Part shown: piece by piece, positions 61,872 through 64,000 of the stretch
Layout of the letters: each line of letters opens with the position of its first letter
How positions within the stretch are numbered: the first letter of the stretch is position 1
From: Beduinella massiliensis
GTDB taxonomy: Bacteria; Bacillota; Clostridia; Christensenellales; Aristaeellaceae
Length of the DNA: 64,000 nucleotides
Assembly: GCF_900199405.1 (NCBI RefSeq)
Contig: NZ_LT963430.1
Span: forward strand, 124,001-188,000
Direction: 5' to 3'
Translations under genes and position numbers: made by a program
The notes under the pieces: generated by a model
Databases searched by the model: none
What the model saw: the letters and a program-made list of their open reading frames with translations, nothing else
Told to the model about the DNA's origin: nothing

Positions 61872-62530
61872 TGTGCACGCCCCATCTCAAAGAGCAGGTG
61901 CGCGATGCGGGTCAGCGCATAGCCGATCAGCCAGGCGACCCAGGTGATGTGCCAGTGCATCGTGCTAAAGCTCCATATGAAGTAGATAACGGTCGTAATC
62001 GCCCAGATCAGCGAATCGATCGACCGCAGCGATTCCCCGTTGCGCATCCTATAGCCGTCTTCGTCGTCCGGATCCGGCGCGCCGGAGAGGCTGCGGTTGT
62101 AAGCCGCCACGTCGTAGGGCACGCTCATGTGCGTATAGATGAGCAGCCCCGTCGCCGCGGCGATGAGCAGGAACATCAGCACGACGGACGAATCCTCCAG
62201 TCCGAGGCCCGAGCCCAGGATGACTACGGTGGGCGAGAGGATGTAGAGCGCCACCGACACGGCCGTGTTTCGCGCCCTGCGCTGCCGGTAGTAATCGATC
62301 AGCTCCTTTAGGGGAGCGTCGGGCTTCAGGTCGTCCAGCAGCGCGTCGATGTCGCCGACGTTCGCCGCCATGAGGCTGAAGGCTTCGCTTTCGCTCCTCC
62401 CTTCGCGCAGGTAGTCCTCGTAGCGCTCCAGACAGTTGGCCGTCAACTCTTCGCGCAGTTCCTGTGCTCTGCGCGTCATCGGCACACCGCGAAAGAGCCC
62501 CGCGATGTAGCTTTCGATCCGCTTGTTCAT
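61868..62530 (-). CDS. DUF1700/HAAS-domain membrane protein
   Basis: 220 aa. Cytoplasmic helical N-terminus (YIAGLFRGVPMTRRAQELREELTANCLERYEDYLREGRSESEAFSLMAANVGDID), the HAAS/permease-prefix motif, then four membrane helices. Usual partner of PadR regulators. AGGAGGG six bases before ATG 62530; four-base overlaps at both ends with the neighbours. Confidence 0.85.
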   Translation of the reverse strand: MNKRIESYIAGLFRGVPMTRRAQELREELTANCLERYEDYLREGRSESEAFSLMAANVGDIDALLDDLKPDAPLKELIDYYRQRRARNTAVSVALYILSPTVVILGSGLGLEDSSVVLMFLLIAAATGLLIYTHMSVPYDVAAYNRSLSGAPDPDDEDGYRMRNGESLRSIDSLIWAITTVIYFIWSFSTMHWHITWVAWLIGYALTRIAHLLFEMGRAQ

Positions 62531-62865
62531 GTGTTCCCTCCTGCACCCGTCAGTTGGTCGATCAGCCCCCGAATGTTCTCCCAATCCCTCATGTTTTCCT
62601 CGTACAGCGCACGCCCGGCGGGGGTGATGGTGTAGTACCGCCTTCTGGCACCGGACGTCTCGTCGCCCCAGTACGACTGGATGCACCCCGCCGCTTCCAG
62701 GCGGCGGAACGTGGTGTAAAGCGTCGCCTCTTTGAGCTCGAACTGGCCGTGCGTGATCTCTTGCAGGGTCTTGTTGATGACGTACCCGTAGCTGTCGCCC
62801 CGCGTCAGCTGCGCAAGGATGATCGTGTCGGTCAGTCCGCGCAGCACGTCCGACAGGTTGAGCAT
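62527..62865 (-). CDS. PadR-family regulator
   Basis: 112 aa. Winged helix with LRGLTDTIILAQLTRGDSYGYVINKTLQEITHGQFELKEATLYTTFRRLEAAGCIQSYW and RRYYTITPAGRALYEE, the PadR signature. First gene of its operon, likely autoregulatory. Confidence 0.94.
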   Translation of the reverse strand: MLNLSDVLRGLTDTIILAQLTRGDSYGYVINKTLQEITHGQFELKEATLYTTFRRLEAAGCIQSYWGDETSGARRRYYTITPAGRALYEENMRDWENIRGLIDQLTGAGGNT

Positions 62866-62922
62866 GGCGCTTCCTCCGTTTCAGCGCCCGCAGGAGAGGC
62901 CGCCTCTTCGCGGGTTACCTGT

Positions 62923-62950
62923 ATTATACCAGCGATACCTCGCCTGTCAA
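62923..62950 (-). promoter_or_regulatory. PadR operon promoter
   Basis: TTGACA (62950-62945), 16-bp spacer, extended TGG-TATAAT (62928-62923) on the minus strand. GATAC/GTATC half-sites flank the -35 and spacer and may be the PadR site. Confidence 0.8.
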
Positions 62951-63018
62951 TGTATCTCGCAGATTAAAATTGTATGAGAAGACGAATGTGCAGCATGTCA
63001 GATGAGAAATCTTAGAGC

Positions 63019-63047
63019 TTACAAAGCAGCCCATCCCAATATATACT
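63019..63047 (+). promoter_or_regulatory. Promoter of the two-XRE operon
   Basis: TTACAA (63019-63024), 17-bp spacer, TATACT (63042-63047), followed by an A-rich leader. Confidence 0.7.
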
Positions 63048-63099
63048 AATAAAAAAATAAAAATACGAAGGAAAGAGCGAAATGCTTCGGGGAACGTTT

Positions 63100-63342
63100 A
63101 TGGAGGAATACGGAACCATCCGGATCAAGCTGGACGATCTGCTTCAAAACGCGGGCCTCAGCAAGAACAAGCTGAGCCACAGAGCCGAAATGCAGCGCGC
63201 ACAGATCAACAATTACTGCAACAACAGAATAACCCGTCTGGATATCGACGTGCTCGCGCGGCTTTGCACCGTCCTGCACTGTGAAATTGGCGACCTGCTG
63301 GAGTTCGTGCCGCCCAAACGGCACGAGGAGAAGGGGGCCTGA
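63100..63342 (+). CDS. Small XRE-family regulator (Cro/CI-like)
   Basis: 80 aa. IRIKLDDLLQNAGLSKNKLSHRAEMQRAQINNYCNNRITRLDIDVLARLCTVLHCEIGDLLEFVPP, the YozG-like HTH_26 form. ATG 63100 is preferred (GGGGAA upstream, matches usual family start); ATG 63082 is also in frame. Cotranscribed with the next regulator. Confidence 0.88.
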   Translation: MEEYGTIRIKLDDLLQNAGLSKNKLSHRAEMQRAQINNYCNNRITRLDIDVLARLCTVLHCEIGDLLEFVPPKRHEEKGA

Positions 63343-63344
63343 CG

Positions 63345-63566
63345 ATGCGGTATGCGCGGATCCTGCTTCTGCGCAGGGAGCGCGGCCTCACGCAGGCCGA
63401 GGTGGGCAGGCGCATCAACGTGACGAGCCGTACCTACGCATACTATGAGACGGGGGAGCGGATGATCCCCCCCGGCGTGCTCTGCAGGCTTGCGGACCTG
63501 TACGGCGTCAGCGTGGACTACATCCTGGAACGCACCGGCAGCCGCGTTCAGCCGGACGAAAAATAG
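63345..63566 (+). CDS. Small XRE-family regulator
   Basis: 73 aa. HTH_3: ARILLLRRERGLTQAEVGRRINVTSRTYAYYETGERMIPPGVLCRLADLYGVSVDYILERT. Two bases behind the previous gene, so the pair is translated together. No target visible. Confidence 0.88.
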   Translation: MRYARILLLRRERGLTQAEVGRRINVTSRTYAYYETGERMIPPGVLCRLADLYGVSVDYILERTGSRVQPDEK

Positions 63567-63612
63567 GGAGCGGCCCGTGGAAGGCTTCATTTCCACAGGG
63601 CGCTCCCTTTTC
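63565..63612 (+). terminator. Terminator of two-XRE operon
   Basis: AGGGAGCG pairs with CGCTCCCT around an inner GTGGAA/TTCCAC stem, then TTTTC. Confidence 0.85.
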
Positions 63613-63730
63613 AGATTCCATTTTCCCCAACCGCTCCCGTGTCCTCTCCGCCGCCGCGCTCGATTTGAAAGATAACGGGCCGCGCGCTTGGGAACATTCC
63701 TTCTGTCCTTATGCGGCATTCCTTTTCCGT

Positions 63731-64000
63731 TCACGCGCCGCGTCCGGCGAGGAAGTCTACAAACTGTCGGGCGATGCGCGGGGAACAGCCGCTGTGGCTG
63801 ACCGTCCAGGCGAGCGCCTCCGGACGCACATCGTCCCAGGGGCGGGAAAGGCCGCGCGCTTCCATCAGGCATTTGACGATGTGCAGGTATTCCTCCTGCG
63901 TGGGGGCCGTAAACGTCATGCGGATGTCGAAGCGGTCCGCGAGGGAGAACTTTTCTTCCAGCGTGTCGCGCTCGTTGACGTCGTCCTGCCGCTCGGAAAA
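63731..64000 (-). CDS. DUF815-family ATP-binding protein, C-terminal end
   Basis: The last 89 codons; the rest lies right of the window. DRDTLEEKFSLADRFDIRMTFTAPTQEEYLHIVKCLMEARG and the ending SPRIARQFVDFLAGRG match the end of DUF815 AAA-type ATPases, whose C-terminal lid helix carries RxARQFxDxL. The frame stays open to the window edge (FSERQDD...), so an internal ATG at 63919 is not the start. Role unknown. Confidence 0.82.
   Translation of the reverse strand, partial: FSERQDDVNERDTLEEKFSLADRFDIRMTFTAPTQEEYLHIVKCLMEARGLSRPWDDVRPEALAWTVSHSGCSPRIARQFVDFLAGRGA

Overview
The window is a GC-rich (roughly 60-65%) stretch of a Gram-positive anaerobe, most likely a Clostridia-class gut Bacillota. 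Pointers are rubrerythrin, a rubredoxin-fused glutamate synthase, formate-tetrahydrofolate ligase, bifunctional AdhE with Rex-like operators, NiaR, a preQ1-I riboswitch with QueT, a Spo0A-C-like peptide, AGGAGG ribosome sites and secreted proteins with Gram-positive-type signal peptides. The exact taxon cannot be read from the sequence. I see no rRNA, tRNA, CRISPR array, insertion sequence or phage module; the window is chromosomal and dense, with genes mostly in short operons closed by clear intrinsic terminators.

Layout. 1-3649: end of a phosphate operon (pstB, phoU, PhoB/PhoR-type two-component pair). 3672-7258: small Cys-rich protein, ribbon-helix-helix regulator, rubrerythrin under a Fur-type operator, YtaF/MntP-like membrane protein, MATE exporter with a hairpin leader. 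7489-12221: FHA-like protein, FtsW/RodA polymerase and class B PBP (a wall-synthesis unit), then an orphan solute-binding protein. 12314-14566: PAP2, HAD phosphatase, 53-aa zinc ribbon, DUF2461 protein. 14709-26900: two complete oppBCDFA peptide-import operons in mirror image, diverging from a 628-bp AT-rich gap. The leftward operon's binding protein appears circularly permuted: the family's C-terminal segment sits directly behind the signal peptide.

26940-29902: MerR regulator divergent from a secreted FAD/FMN reductase, with a textbook MerR promoter (19-bp spacer filled by a 19-bp palindrome). 30102-32802: ECF sigma, anti-sigma-like protein and secreted protein. 32884-38165: XRE regulator, Spo0A-C-like peptide, cysteine desulfidase family protein, YARHG protein, rubredoxin-glutamate synthase (same Fur-type operator as rubrerythrin), NiaR. 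38373-45046: asparaginase-type Ntn hydrolase, Fhs, Lrp regulator with aminotransferase, CapA-like protein, NYN/OST-HTH protein. 45360-48987: adhE, an APH-fold kinase and a thioredoxin-like ferredoxin. 49057-51946: XRE regulator with its own palindromic operators facing an unrecognised gene, then acetyltransferase, methyltransferase and P-loop kinase. 52022-56909: TetR plus a MacAB-like export system with an array of small hairpins inside the operon. 57120-58052: preQ1 riboswitch/QueT and a DUF1540-type peptide. 58103-63566: secreted SH3 and S41 proteins, a PadR-DUF1700-DUF4097 operon, two small XRE regulators. The right edge cuts a DUF815-type ATPase.

Functional theme: nutrient sensing and import (phosphate, peptides, queuosine precursor, niacin), anaerobic redox and oxidative-stress defence, and envelope building. 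Many regulators have recognisable DNA sites next to their targets, so several small regulatory circuits can be read directly.
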